From Streptomyces sp. DH12 (GTDB lineage: Bacteria; Actinomycetota; Actinomycetes; Streptomycetales; Streptomycetaceae): 64,000 nt of DNA. Position numbers and translations under genes: made by a program. Location of the stretch: positions 186,001 through 250,000 of the forward strand of contig NZ_JAHWGT010000003.1 of NCBI RefSeq assembly GCF_020873895.1, given 5' to 3'. Under the pieces are notes generated by a model. The model saw nothing but the letters and a program-made list of their open reading frames with translations. It was not told where the DNA came from and made no database searches. This document shows positions 7,206 to 15,520 of this stretch, piece after piece; positions within the stretch are counted from its first letter, which is position 1; each line of letters begins with the position of its first letter.

Positions 7206-8549
7206 TCAGCCGAGGTACGCCAGCTCGGGGTGCTCGGCCCGGTAGGCGTCCAGCAGTCGCCGGCCCACCGCCACGGAGTCGACCAGCGGGTGCAGCGCGA
7301 ACGCCTTGACCGCCGCCTGCCGCGAACCGCTCTCCGCCGCCGCGAGCACCTCCCGCTCGACCGCCTTCACGGCCGCAACCAGCCCCACGGCGTGGTTCGG
7401 CAGCGGCGCCGCGGCCATCGGGTGGGCGCCGTTCGCGTCGACCAGGCACGGCACCTCGACCACGGCGTCGACGTCCAGCACCGACAGCGTCGACCGGTTG
7501 CGGACGTTCAGGATCAGCGTGGAGCGCTCGTCCCGCGCGACGGCGCGCATCAGCGCGAGCGCCACCTGCTCGTAGCCGCCCGGCACCAGGTCCTCCTCGG
7601 CCCGGCCCGCCTCGTCGCCGGCGGCCGTGCGGTTGGCCGCCATGTACGTGGCCTCCCGCTCGGCGAGGGTGTGCCGCCACGCGTCGAAGGCGCGCACCTC
7701 CGGGCGGGCGGCCGCCGCGTAGAACCCGGCCTGCTGGTCGCGCAGGTACGCCCCGCGGGTGCGCACGGCCTCCCGGTAGGCGCGGACCGTCTCGCGGTTG
7801 AAGTAGTAGTAGTGCAGGTACTCGTTGGGGATCGCGCCGAGCGAGCGGAGCCAGTCGGCGCCGAACAGCCGGCCCTCCTCGAACGAGCCGAGCGCCGCCT
7901 CGTCGGCGAGGAGCCGCGGCAGCACGTCGCGCCCGTCGACGCGCAGCCCGCGCAGCCAGCCGAGGTGGTTCAGGCCCACGTAGTCGACCCACGCCCGTGC
8001 CGGGTCCGCGCCCAGCACCCGTGCCACCCGGCGGCCCAGCCCCACGGGCGAGTCGCAGATGCCGACGACGCGGTCGCCCAGCACCCGTGACATCGCCTCC
8101 GTGACGAGGCCCGCCGGGTTGGTGAAGTTGATGACCCAGGCGGCCGGTGCCAGCTCGGCCACCCGCCGGGCCACGTGGACGGCCACCGGTACCGTCCGCA
8201 GCCCGTACGCGACCCCGCCCGCGCCCACCGTCTCCTGCCCGAGCACCCCTTCGGCCAGCGCCACCCGCTCGTCCGCCGCGCGTCCCGCGAGGCCGCCGAC
8301 GCGGATCGCCGAGAAGACGAAGTCGGCGCCCCGCAGCGCCTCGTCGAGATCGGTGGTCGTGGTCACGGCCGGTGCGTCCGGCACGCCCGCCGCCTGGTCG
8401 GCCAGCACCCTGCCGATCGCGGCGAGCCGCGCCCCGTCCACGTCGTGCAGGACGACGCGGGTGACCCGGCCCTCCCCGTGGTCGGCGAGCAGCGCCCGGT
8501 ACACCAGGGGCACCCGGAACCCGCCGCCGCCCAGAATCGTCAGCCTCAT
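7206..8549 (-). CDS. GH4 family glycosidase, 6-phospho-beta-glucosidase-like
   Basis: This 447-aa GH4 enzyme starts with a Rossmann NAD-binding motif (LTILGGGGFRVP). It carries VINFTNPAGLVTEAM and the metal/substrate motif ICDSPVGLGRRV (the family CNxP-like cysteine), then NHLGW. GH4 enzymes cleave glycosides by NAD- and Mn-dependent oxidation-elimination and usually act on 6-phosphorylated disaccharides in the cytoplasm. No PTS or sugar-kinase gene adjoins it, so the exact substrate is uncertain. It is monocistronic; a 264-bp C-rich spacer with short ACCCC/GCCCCGGCAC repeats separates it from the methyltransferase gene. Confidence 0.85.
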   Translation of the reverse strand: MRLTILGGGGFRVPLVYRALLADHGEGRVTRVVLHDVDGARLAAIGRVLADQAAGVPDAPAVTTTTDLDEALRGADFVFSAIRVGGLAGRAADERVALAEGVLGQETVGAGGVAYGLRTVPVAVHVARRVAELAPAAWVINFTNPAGLVTEAMSRVLGDRVVGICDSPVGLGRRVARVLGADPARAWVDYVGLNHLGWLRGLRVDGRDVLPRLLADEAALGSFEEGRLFGADWLRSLGAIPNEYLHYYYFNRETVRAYREAVRTRGAYLRDQQAGFYAAAARPEVRAFDAWRHTLAEREATYMAANRTAAGDEAGRAEEDLVPGGYEQVALALMRAVARDERSTLILNVRNRSTLSVLDVDAVVEVPCLVDANGAHPMAAAPLPNHAVGLVAAVKAVEREVLAAAESGSRQAAVKAFALHPLVDSVAVGRRLLDAYRAEHPELAYLG

Positions 8550-8684
8550 GCCCCGTACGCTACTGCGCGGTCATCCCGGACCGGGGCCGCGCCGCAGCAT
8601 GGGCCCGGGCCCCACCGCCGGCCGCGCCGCGGACCCGGCCGCCCCACGGGCCGGGGCCCCGAGGGCCGGGGGCGGAGCCGGGCC

Positions 8685-10472
8685 TCAGCCCAGGTCGAGC
8701 GCGTTGGGCAGACCCAGGCGGTGGCGGAACAGGTCGTGCCGCCGCAGGGACTCGATCTCCGGTGCCCGGAACAGCGGGCGCACCACGCAGCGCGGCGCGT
8801 CCGAGCCGGACCGGTCCAGCAGCGCGTTCACGGCCTGACGGGCCGCCGCGTTGGCGCCCTCCATCGTCGCCAGGTCGATGTCGACGGAGACGTAGTCGCC
8901 CGCCAGGTACAGGTTCGGCACGCGCGTCCGCGCCTGCGGCCGGTCGTGGAACGTGCCGACGGGGTGGATCAGCAGCTCGTCCTCGTTCGTGGGGTGCGGG
9001 GTGCCGAGCCCGTCGACACCCGGGTCCAGGAACCACGAGTGCAGCGCGCCGTCCTTCAGCGCCTGGTGCCCGGTGTCGTTCAGCGCGGCCTTCAACTGCG
9101 CCCACACCTCGCGCGCGACCTGGTCCCGGGTGCACTGCTTCGCGGTCCGCCCGTACAGGATCCCCGGCCGGTCCCACTCCGAGACGTCCACCGACAGGCA
9201 GTCCACGACCACCCCGTCGCCGTACCGTGCGGCGAAGTCCCCGCCCGTCCAGTGGTGGGCCTGCGCGATGGCCGTCAGCGACCAGGGCGAGTCGATGCAG
9301 TTGACGTGCCCCCGCACCAGCGGCGGACGCTCGGTCAGGTAGAACTGGATGCCCGTCATCCAGTCGGTCCGCAGCCGGTCGCAGCGCGCCAGCTGCGGGT
9401 CGGCCGCCCGCAGCGCCGGGCCCCAGGTGCGGCGGGCGTGCTCGACGGGCAGCGCGCAGACGTAGTGCCCGGCGGTGACCTCGTGACGCGCGCCCCGCGC
9501 GTCGTCGACCAGCGCGGCGCTGATCCGCCCGTCGCCGTACCGCAGTTCCCGCAGCGTCCAGCCGATCCGGAACTCCACGCCCAGCGCCCGCAGGTGCGCC
9601 ACCCACGGGTCGATCCACGCCTCGTTGGTGGGCGCGTTGAGGATCCGGTCGGGCGGGCCGTCCGCGCCCCGGCCGAGCGCGTTGAGGACGAACGCCTCGC
9701 CGAGCGTGCCGACCGTGCGGGTGCTGGCCTCCTCGGCCTTGGTGGCGACGATGTTGCGCGTCACGCCGATCGCGAGGATCCGCTGGTAGTCCTCCGACAT
9801 CCGGGCCGCCCGCGTGAACTCCCACCAGGGCGTGCGCTCCCACACCTCGTCGCGCCGCTCCTGGCAGCTGGTGAGGAAGACGAGCGCCCGGTTGACGAAG
9901 TAGGCGGTCTCGTGGAGGGGCAGGTTCAGGGCGGTGTCGAGCAGGGCGGTCAGCGCGCGGCGCAACTCGTCGAGGGTGAGGCGTTCGGGCCGGTGCCCGG
10001 GCCAGGGGATGGGGAAGCGCAGGTCCTCGCGGCCGGTGCGGGCGAACATCATCTCCCCGGGCGCGACGAGGTTGTCGAAGACCCCGTTCGGGTTGCCGGG
10101 GAACGGGATCCGCCGCATCGTGTCGGGCAGGTTTTGGTAGATGCCCGGGATGAAGCGGAAGCCGTGTTCCGCGGGGAGCGGTCTGCGTCCGCCCCGGGCG
10201 CTGCCGGGCACGTCCATGCTGCGGGCCTTCCCCCCGAGCGCGCGCCGCTCGTAGACCGTGACGTCGAAGCCCCGCTCGGCCAGCTCGTGAGCGGCCGTCA
10301 GCCCCGCGACGCCGCCGCCCAGCACGGCCACGGAGCGGTCCGGGGCGTCCGCCGGCCCGGGGGAGCGGGGCGCGGCGGCCCGGGCGGTCGGCGCCACGCC
10401 GGCGACCCCCGCCCCGGTGACGGCGGCGGCGCCCGCCACGAACGTGCGTCGCGTCGTACCCGTACGGTTCAT
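8685..10472 (-). CDS. Exported FAD-dependent oxidoreductase (amine-oxidase / desaturase-like)
   Basis: This 595-aa flavoprotein has a twin-arginine leader (TTRRTFVAGAAAVTG), a dinucleotide-binding VLGGGVAGLTAAHEL at about residue 49 and EHGFRFIPGIY. Its C-terminal FAD motif is NLYLAGDYVSVDIDLATMEGA. The fold resembles phytoene/zeta-carotene desaturase and HpnE-type amine oxidases, but no carotenoid or hopanoid genes adjoin, so the substrate is unknown. A GGGGA ribosome site sits 5 nt upstream of the ATG and a short TTACCG/CGGTAA dyad lies just before it. Confidence 0.8.
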   Translation of the reverse strand: MNRTGTTRRTFVAGAAAVTGAGVAGVAPTARAAAPRSPGPADAPDRSVAVLGGGVAGLTAAHELAERGFDVTVYERRALGGKARSMDVPGSARGGRRPLPAEHGFRFIPGIYQNLPDTMRRIPFPGNPNGVFDNLVAPGEMMFARTGREDLRFPIPWPGHRPERLTLDELRRALTALLDTALNLPLHETAYFVNRALVFLTSCQERRDEVWERTPWWEFTRAARMSEDYQRILAIGVTRNIVATKAEEASTRTVGTLGEAFVLNALGRGADGPPDRILNAPTNEAWIDPWVAHLRALGVEFRIGWTLRELRYGDGRISAALVDDARGARHEVTAGHYVCALPVEHARRTWGPALRAADPQLARCDRLRTDWMTGIQFYLTERPPLVRGHVNCIDSPWSLTAIAQAHHWTGGDFAARYGDGVVVDCLSVDVSEWDRPGILYGRTAKQCTRDQVAREVWAQLKAALNDTGHQALKDGALHSWFLDPGVDGLGTPHPTNEDELLIHPVGTFHDRPQARTRVPNLYLAGDYVSVDIDLATMEGANAAARQAVNALLDRSGSDAPRCVVRPLFRAPEIESLRRHDLFRHRLGLPNALDLG

Positions 10473-10484
10473 GCCCGTCCCCTT

Positions 10485-10497
10485 TTACCGGCGGTAA
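10485..10497. promoter_or_regulatory. Short dyad at the 5' end of the FAD oxidoreductase gene
   Basis: TTACCGGCGGTAA is a 13-bp perfect inverted repeat with one central base, just upstream of the ribosome site of the oxidoreductase gene. It could be an operator in the short divergent promoter region shared with the YchJ-like gene. Confidence 0.35.
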
Positions 10498-10613
10498 CTA
10501 CCACGTCCGGCGCAGGACGATAGGGCCGCCTCCCATGACCCGGAAGCACCGTGCGGCCCCCGCCGCACAATGGCCGGAAACCGGCCCCGGGCGGCGCCGG
10601 GCAGAATGGGCGC

Positions 10614-11069
10614 ATGTCGCCACGCAAGCCACGCCCCCGTACCGCCCCCGCCCGTGCCGCCGCGCCGGCCCCCGCTCCGGCCGTCGGGCCGGACGCGCCC
10701 TGCCCGTGCGGGTCGGCGGCGGCGTACGGGCGGTGCTGCGGACGCTTCCACTCCGGCGCCGAGCGGGCCCCGACGGCGGAGCGGCTGATGCGTTCGCGCT
10801 ACAGCGCCTTCGTCCTGCGCGACGAGGCGTACCTGCTGCGCACCTGGGCGGCGGCGACCCGCCCCCGCACGGTCGACTTCGACCCGGAGACCCGCTGGAC
10901 GGGCCTGGAGGTCCTGGACACGACGGACGGCACGCTCTTCCACACCACCGGTACGGTGACCTTCGCGGCCCACTACACCCACGCCGGGGAGCCGGGCGCG
11001 CTCCGCGAGCGCAGCCGCTTCGAGAAGGACGGCGGGGCGTGGGTGTACGTGGACGGGACGTTCGACTGA
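10614..11069 (+). CDS. YchJ-family (UPF0225) SEC-C protein
   Basis: This 151-aa protein has the SEC-C zinc motif CPCGSAAAYGRCCGRFH at residues 30-46 and the family core ERLMRSRYSAFVLRDEAYLLRTW, ending in a small NTF2-like fold (FEKDGGAWVYVDG). YchJ proteins are widespread; their molecular role is not settled. The start at 10614 leaves a short Pro/Ala-rich N-terminus before the zinc motif. Confidence 0.85.
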   Translation: MSPRKPRPRTAPARAAAPAPAPAVGPDAPCPCGSAAAYGRCCGRFHSGAERAPTAERLMRSRYSAFVLRDEAYLLRTWAAATRPRTVDFDPETRWTGLEVLDTTDGTLFHTTGTVTFAAHYTHAGEPGALRERSRFEKDGGAWVYVDGTFD

Positions 11070-11078
11070 CGGAGCGTC

Positions 11079-11103
11079 CGGACGGCCCCGGGGCGGCCGT
11101 CCG
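11079..11103 (+). terminator. GC-rich stem-loop after the YchJ-like gene
   Basis: A perfect 9-bp stem (CGGACGGCC / GGCCGTCCG) with a 7-nt loop begins 10 nt after the stop codon. There is no U-tract, as is usual for Streptomyces terminators. Confidence 0.5.
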
Positions 11104-11161
11104 GCGGGCGGCGGACGGCCCCGGGGGACCCGCGGCCGCGGACGGCGGGCGGGTCGGCGGG

Positions 11162-11422
11162 TCAGCGGATGCCGCCGCCCGGGCGGAGCACGAGGCCCGG
11201 GTTGTAGGCGGCCAGCACCTTGTTGGCGCGGGCCAGCGCCGCCAGGGCGTGCTCCCGGTCGGCCTGGTCCTCCTGGCACATGGGGCCGCGGAAGCGGCGC
11301 ACCTCACGCGCGGCGCACTCGGCGTCGATCTCCGCCTGGAGCACCCCCATCGGCATGCAGGACCCGATCAGCGCGGCGACGTGGTCGGGGATCGGCACGG
11401 GGATGAGACGCGACACGGTCAC
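11162..11422 (-). CDS. Small hypothetical protein
   Basis: This 86-aa protein starts at a GTG with AAAGGA 6 nt upstream. It reads TVSRLIPVPIPDHVAALIGS, then a helical charged middle (EIDAECAAREVRRF, DQADREHALAALARANKVLA) and a Gly/Arg tail. No family is recognised. The start, ribosome site and codon bias support a real gene. Confidence 0.55.
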   Translation of the reverse strand: MTVSRLIPVPIPDHVAALIGSCMPMGVLQAEIDAECAAREVRRFRGPMCQEDQADREHALAALARANKVLAAYNPGLVLRPGGGIR

Positions 11423-11594
11423 GTGAGGTCCTTTACTGCTGTCCTGCTTGTGGCAGGCGTCCGGGTGCGGGATGTACCCCCCTATGGTGACGGCTCCCGG
11501 ACGGTGGTCCGTCCCCGGGGCCGCCTCCCGGCCTCCGGCCGCCCGGTGTCCGGGGACGGCCGCGGGGTACCCGACCTGGTCGGAGGTGACCGCC

Positions 11595-11807
11595 ATGCCC
11601 GAGCCAGGCAGCAAGAAATACGACATCCACCGCGCGCGACTCCGCAAGGAGGCGGAGAACCACGGCGTCTCCGACCGGGACGCCAACGACCAGGCGAACG
11701 CCACCCTCCAGGCGCGCCCCGAGTGGCGCTCCCGCGGCCCCCGCACCGAGCGCGGCCGCGGCCCCGAGGACGAGCGGGGGACCGGGGGCGAGCACCGGGG
11801 CGGATGA
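11595..11807 (+). CDS. Small basic hypothetical protein
   Basis: This 70-aa charged protein begins MPEPGSKKYDIHRARLRKEA and has a Gly/Arg/Glu-rich disordered C-terminus. The N-terminal pattern with DANDQANATLQ resembles small stress-associated or phosphoprotein-like Streptomyces proteins of unknown function. GGAGGT is placed 7 nt before the ATG. No operon partner is seen; the 152-bp spacer to the ligase gene contains tandem CCGGCCGCCGGCCGCC-type sequence. Confidence 0.6.
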   Translation: MPEPGSKKYDIHRARLRKEAENHGVSDRDANDQANATLQARPEWRSRGPRTERGRGPEDERGTGGEHRGG

Positions 11808-11959
11808 CAGCCGGCCCCGTGCCGCCCCCGGCGGGGTGCGGCACGGGCCGGCCCGTGTCACGATCCGACCGGCCGCCGGCCGCCGGCCGCCGGCCACCAG
11901 TCATCGGCCGCCGGCCACGGCCCGCCACGCCTGCCGCCGCCGCCACCGCCCCGCGCCCG

Positions 11960-13024
11960 TCACGGGCCGGACAGCACCTCGTCCAGGTCGTAGGAGACCG
12001 GTTCCTCCAGTTGCTCGTAGCCGCAGCTCTCCGGCGTCCGGTCCGGGCGCCACCTGCGGAACTGGGCCGTGTGGCGGAACCGGTCGCCCTCCATGTGGTC
12101 GTAGCCCACCTCGCACACCCGCTCGGGGCGCAGGGCCACCCAGGACAGGTCCTTCTTCCCCGACCAGCGGCTCGGCGCCCCCGGCAGCCGGGCGCTCTCG
12201 TGCGCGGCGGCCTCCCCCCAGGCCGCCCACGGGTGCGCGTCGGGCGGGTCCATGACCAGCGGCGCCAGCTCCTCGACCAGCTCCGCGCGGCGCCGGGCCG
12301 TGAAGGCGGCGCACACGCCGACGTGCTGGAGCGCGCCGCGGTCGTCGAACAGACCGAGCAGCAGCGAGCCCACCACCGGGCCGCTCTTGTGGAAGCGGTA
12401 TCCGGCCACCACCACGTCGGCGGTGCGCTCGTGCTTGATCTTGTACATGAGGCGGGTGTCCGGCCGGTAGGGCAGGTCGAGCGGTTTGGCGACGACCCCG
12501 TCGAGGCCGGCGCCCTCGTACTGCTCGAACCACCGGCGGGCCTCCTCCACGTCGGTCGTCGCGGGCGCCACATGGACCGGCGGCCGCACCTCCGCCAGGG
12601 CCCTCTCCAGGGCGGCGCGGCGCTCGGTCAGCGGCGCGTCCAGCAGGGCGGTGTCGTCCAGCGCGAGCAGGTCGAACGCGACGAACCGGGCCGGGGTCCG
12701 CTCGGCGAGCGTCCGCACCCGCGACTCCGCCGGGTGGATCCGCTCCGAGAGGCGGTCGAAGTCCAGCCGCCCGCCGTGGGCGACGACGAGTTCGCCGTCC
12801 ACGACGCACCGCTCCGGCAGCAGCTCCCGCACCGCCGCCACCACCTCGGGGAAGTACCGGGTGAGCGGTTTGCCGGTCCGGCTGCCGATGACCACCTCGG
12901 CGCCGTCCCGGTGGACGACGGCGCGGAAGCCGTCCCACTTCCCCTCGTAGTGCATCCCGGGCGGGATGGTCTTGACGCTCTTGGCCAGCATCGGCTTCAC
13001 GGGCGGCATCACCGGCAGATCCAT
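11960..13024 (-). CDS. ligC: ATP-dependent DNA ligase (LigC-type)
   Basis: This 354-aa ligase seals nicks using ATP. The adenylation motif EGKWDGFRAVVHRDG puts the AMP-accepting lysine at about residue 29. Motifs RTGKPLTRYFPEV, VVDGELVVAHGGRLDF, EGLDGVVAK-like (GAGLDGVVAKPLDLPY) and YKIKHERTADVVV follow, then an OB-fold domain. The length matches stand-alone LigC/LigD-ligase-domain proteins rather than NAD-dependent LigA. It is divergent from a LigD-type polymerase gene, with 65 bp between starts; together they suggest non-homologous end joining or a backup excision repair route. Confidence 0.9.
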   Translation of the reverse strand: MDLPVMPPVKPMLAKSVKTIPPGMHYEGKWDGFRAVVHRDGAEVVIGSRTGKPLTRYFPEVVAAVRELLPERCVVDGELVVAHGGRLDFDRLSERIHPAESRVRTLAERTPARFVAFDLLALDDTALLDAPLTERRAALERALAEVRPPVHVAPATTDVEEARRWFEQYEGAGLDGVVAKPLDLPYRPDTRLMYKIKHERTADVVVAGYRFHKSGPVVGSLLLGLFDDRGALQHVGVCAAFTARRRAELVEELAPLVMDPPDAHPWAAWGEAAAHESARLPGAPSRWSGKKDLSWVALRPERVCEVGYDHMEGDRFRHTAQFRRWRPDRTPESCGYEQLEEPVSYDLDEVLSGP

Positions 13025-13089
13025 GGCACGATTCTGCGCCCGGACCGACCCGATATGCGCGTTCTGTTCCCTCCGCCTACCGTGGCGGC

Positions 13090-14097
13090 ATGGCAGAAGC
13101 GGTGGAGCTGGAGGCGGGCGGACGCACGGTGCGCCTGTCCAACCCGGACAAGGTGTACTTCCCGGAGCGCGGTTTCACGAAGCTGGACGTGGCCCGCTAC
13201 TTCCTCGCCGTCGGCGACGGCATCACCCGGGCCCTGCGCGACCGGCCCACCACGCTGGAGCGCTTCCCCGACGGGGTCGGCGGCGAGTCGTTCTTCCAGA
13301 AGCGGGCACCGAAGAACCTCCCCGAGTGGATCTCCACCGCCCACATCGCCTTCCCCAGCGGCCGCTCGGCCGACGAGATCCGCCCCACCGAGGTCGCCGC
13401 CGTCCTGTGGGCGGCCAACCTCGGCACGCTCACCTTCCACCCCTGGCCCGTCCGGGGCGACGCCACCGACCACCCCGACGAACTGCGCATCGACCTCGAC
13501 CCCCAGCCGGGCACCGGCTTCGCCGACGCCGTGCGCGCCGCCCACGAACTGCGCGCGCTGCTCGACGAGTACGGCCTGCGGGGGTGGCCGAAGACCTCCG
13601 GGGGGCGCGGCCTGCACGTCTTCGTCCCCATCGAGCCGCGCTGGACCTTCACCGGGGTGCGCCGCGCCGCCATCGCCGTCGGCCGCGAACTGGAGCGCCG
13701 CATGCCCGGCCGGGTCACGACCGCCTGGTGGAAGGAGCAGCGCGGCGAGCGGATCTTCGTCGACTACAACCAGACGGCCCGGGACCGCACCATCGCCTCC
13801 GCCTACTCCGTCCGCCCCCGGCCGCACGCCCCGGTCTCGGCCCCGCTGCGGTGGGAGGAGCTCGACGACGTCGAGCCGCGCGACTTCGACCTGATCACCA
13901 TGCCCGTCCGGTACGCCGACCACGGCGACGTCCACGCCGACATGGAGGAGTACGCCTTCGGCCTGGAGGGGCTGCTGGAGCTCGCCGAACGCGACGAGCG
14001 CGACCACGGGCTCGGCGACCTCCCGTACCCGCCGGACTACCCCAAGATGCCCGGCGAGCCCAAACGGGTGCAGCCGAGCCGCGCCAGGAAGGAGTGA
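13090..14097 (+). CDS. LigD-type DNA polymerase/primase domain protein
   Basis: This 335-aa protein is a stand-alone archaeo-eukaryotic primase-like polymerase as found in LigD. It has FFQKRAPKNLPEWI, the catalytic DxD in ELRIDLDPQPG (about residue 135), the third-metal region TSGGRGLHVFVPIE, and the late YNQTARDRTIASAYSVR nucleotide-binding segment. In mycobacteria and Streptomyces such enzymes fill gaps during end joining and prefer ribonucleotides. The ligase and phosphoesterase domains of full LigD are absent; the ligase is supplied by the divergent neighbour. No ku gene is in the window. Confidence 0.9.
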   Translation: MAEAVELEAGGRTVRLSNPDKVYFPERGFTKLDVARYFLAVGDGITRALRDRPTTLERFPDGVGGESFFQKRAPKNLPEWISTAHIAFPSGRSADEIRPTEVAAVLWAANLGTLTFHPWPVRGDATDHPDELRIDLDPQPGTGFADAVRAAHELRALLDEYGLRGWPKTSGGRGLHVFVPIEPRWTFTGVRRAAIAVGRELERRMPGRVTTAWWKEQRGERIFVDYNQTARDRTIASAYSVRPRPHAPVSAPLRWEELDDVEPRDFDLITMPVRYADHGDVHADMEEYAFGLEGLLELAERDERDHGLGDLPYPPDYPKMPGEPKRVQPSRARKE

Positions 14098-14103
14098 GCC
14101 CCC

Positions 14104-14910
14104 ATGCCCACCCCCCGCCCCCTCCCCGGCTCGCCGGCCTGGATCGACCTCGGCACGCCCGACCTCGACGGGGCGCGGACGTTCTACGGGGAGCTGTTCG
14201 GCTGGGACCTCGCCCCGGCCGGCCCGGAGACGGGCGGCTACGGCATGTTCCGCCGCGCCGGCGCGAGCGTCGCGGGCGCCATGACCGTACCGCCGGAGCA
14301 CGGGAACGGCGGCGGCTCGGCCTGGACGCTGTACTTCCGCACCCCGGACGCCGACGCGACCGCCACGGCCGTCCGCGCGGGCGGCGGCAGCGTGACGCTC
14401 GACCCCATGGACGTCCTCGACCTGGGCCGCATGGCCCTGTTCACCGACCCGACGGGCGCCGGCTTCGGGGTGTGGCAGCCCGGGACGCACCAGGGCCTCG
14501 ACGTGGTGGGCGAGCCGAACGCCCTCACCTGGACCGAGCTGTACACCTCCGACCCGGTCGCCGACCTCTCCTTCTACGACCAGGTCTTCGGCATGGAGGC
14601 CCACACCGCGAGGCCGGGCGGCGCGTACACGCTGCTCCAGCCGCCGGGCGGCGGGCCCGACGCGCCCGCCGACGCCTTCGGCGGGGTCGTCCCGCTCGCC
14701 GCGGACCCGTCCGAGGAGGCCGACGGCCCCTCGTGGGCGCCGTACTTCGAGGTGGCCGACCTCGACGCCGCCGTGGAGCTGGCCGAACGGCTCGGCGGCG
14801 CGGTCCGCCGCGGCCCCGGCGCCCTCGCCGGCCTCGGCCGCGGCGCCAAGCTCACCGACCCCCACGGCGCCCGCTTCGCGGTCCTGGAGCGCGCGCCCGC
14901 CACCCCGTGA
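14104..14910 (+). CDS. VOC-family protein with two glyoxalase-like domains
   Basis: This 268-aa protein has two vicinal-oxygen-chelate repeats. The first (residues 10-125) begins SPAWIDLGTPDLDGARTFYG and contains MALFTDPTGAGFGVWQPG; the second (140-265) begins LTWTELYTSDPVADLSFYD and ends LTDPHGARFAVLERAP. This arrangement is common in Streptomyces hydroxylases and fosfomycin/bleomycin-resistance-like proteins of unknown substrate. It starts 6 nt after the polymerase stop and may be cotranscribed, with no obvious functional link. Confidence 0.85.
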   Translation: MPTPRPLPGSPAWIDLGTPDLDGARTFYGELFGWDLAPAGPETGGYGMFRRAGASVAGAMTVPPEHGNGGGSAWTLYFRTPDADATATAVRAGGGSVTLDPMDVLDLGRMALFTDPTGAGFGVWQPGTHQGLDVVGEPNALTWTELYTSDPVADLSFYDQVFGMEAHTARPGGAYTLLQPPGGGPDAPADAFGGVVPLAADPSEEADGPSWAPYFEVADLDAAVELAERLGGAVRRGPGALAGLGRGAKLTDPHGARFAVLERAPATP

Positions 14911-15033
14911 GGAGGGGCGCCGCGGCGGGGACACGCCCCGCCGGGGAACTCCTTGCCCGGCCGCGGCGCGCGGGCCCATCCTGAGGGGGAGGACGCGGGT
15001 CCGCCCGAGGGAGAGGGCACGGGTCCGCGGGCG

Positions 15034-15061
15034 TTGACCGGGCGTTGACCGGTCGTTTATC
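15034..15061 (+). promoter_or_regulatory. Candidate promoter of the WhiB-like gene
   Basis: TTGACC (15034-15039) and TTTATC (15056-15061) are spaced 16 bp apart, 22 bp upstream of the start codon. The -35 element lies in a duplicated GGCGTTGACC sequence, so a second TTGACC exists at 15045-15050. Confidence 0.35.
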
Positions 15062-15083
15062 GCGGTGGGGCAGCGTGTGCGGC

Positions 15084-15380
15084 ATGCCGATCAACGACAC
15101 CGCAGAACGCACCGCCCTCCGCCCCGTCCCGGCCGGCACCGCCCCGTCGGACGGCGAGCTCTCCTGGCAGGAGACCGCCCTGTGCGCGCAGACGGGACCC
15201 GAGCTGTTCTTCCCGGAACCCGGGTCCTCCACCCGCGAGGCGAAGATGCTCTGCGGCATCTGCGAGGGCCGTGAGGCGTGCCTGGAGTACGCGCTCGCGC
15301 ACGACGAGCGGTTCGGCGTGTGGGGCGGCCTCTCCGAGCAGGAGCGGTACGCGCTCAGGCGGCGCGCCGACCGCCGCTGA
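15084..15380 (+). CDS. WhiB-like iron-sulfur transcriptional regulator
   Basis: This 98-aa Wbl protein has the four cluster-binding cysteines: one in ETALCAQTG (about residue 34), two in MLCGICEGREAC and the last in that same stretch. The turn GVWGGLSEQER and a basic C-terminus (RYALRRRADRR) complete the family pattern. Wbl proteins hold a [4Fe-4S] cluster and act with the principal sigma factor region 4 in development, redox or antibiotic responses. The class (WblA, WblE and so on) cannot be fixed from sequence alone. It is monocistronic and converges on the desaturase gene. Confidence 0.9.
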   Translation: MPINDTAERTALRPVPAGTAPSDGELSWQETALCAQTGPELFFPEPGSSTREAKMLCGICEGREACLEYALAHDERFGVWGGLSEQERYALRRRADRR

Positions 15381-15520
15381 GCCCGCCGGGCCGGGCCGGG
15401 CCCGCCGGCACGTCCCGCCCGCCGGGCGGCACGCCGCCGACGGGCGACGCGCCCCCGCCCGAGCGGGGACCGGGCCGGGCGCCGGCCGGGCCCGGGGGGC
15501 CCGGTGCCGTGGCGCGGCCG

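Noticed and set aside
10535-13894. A 1119-codon plus-strand frame across the YchJ and ligase region
   Set aside because: It overlaps four well-supported genes in other frames and its composition is Arg/Pro/Gly-rich with no domain.
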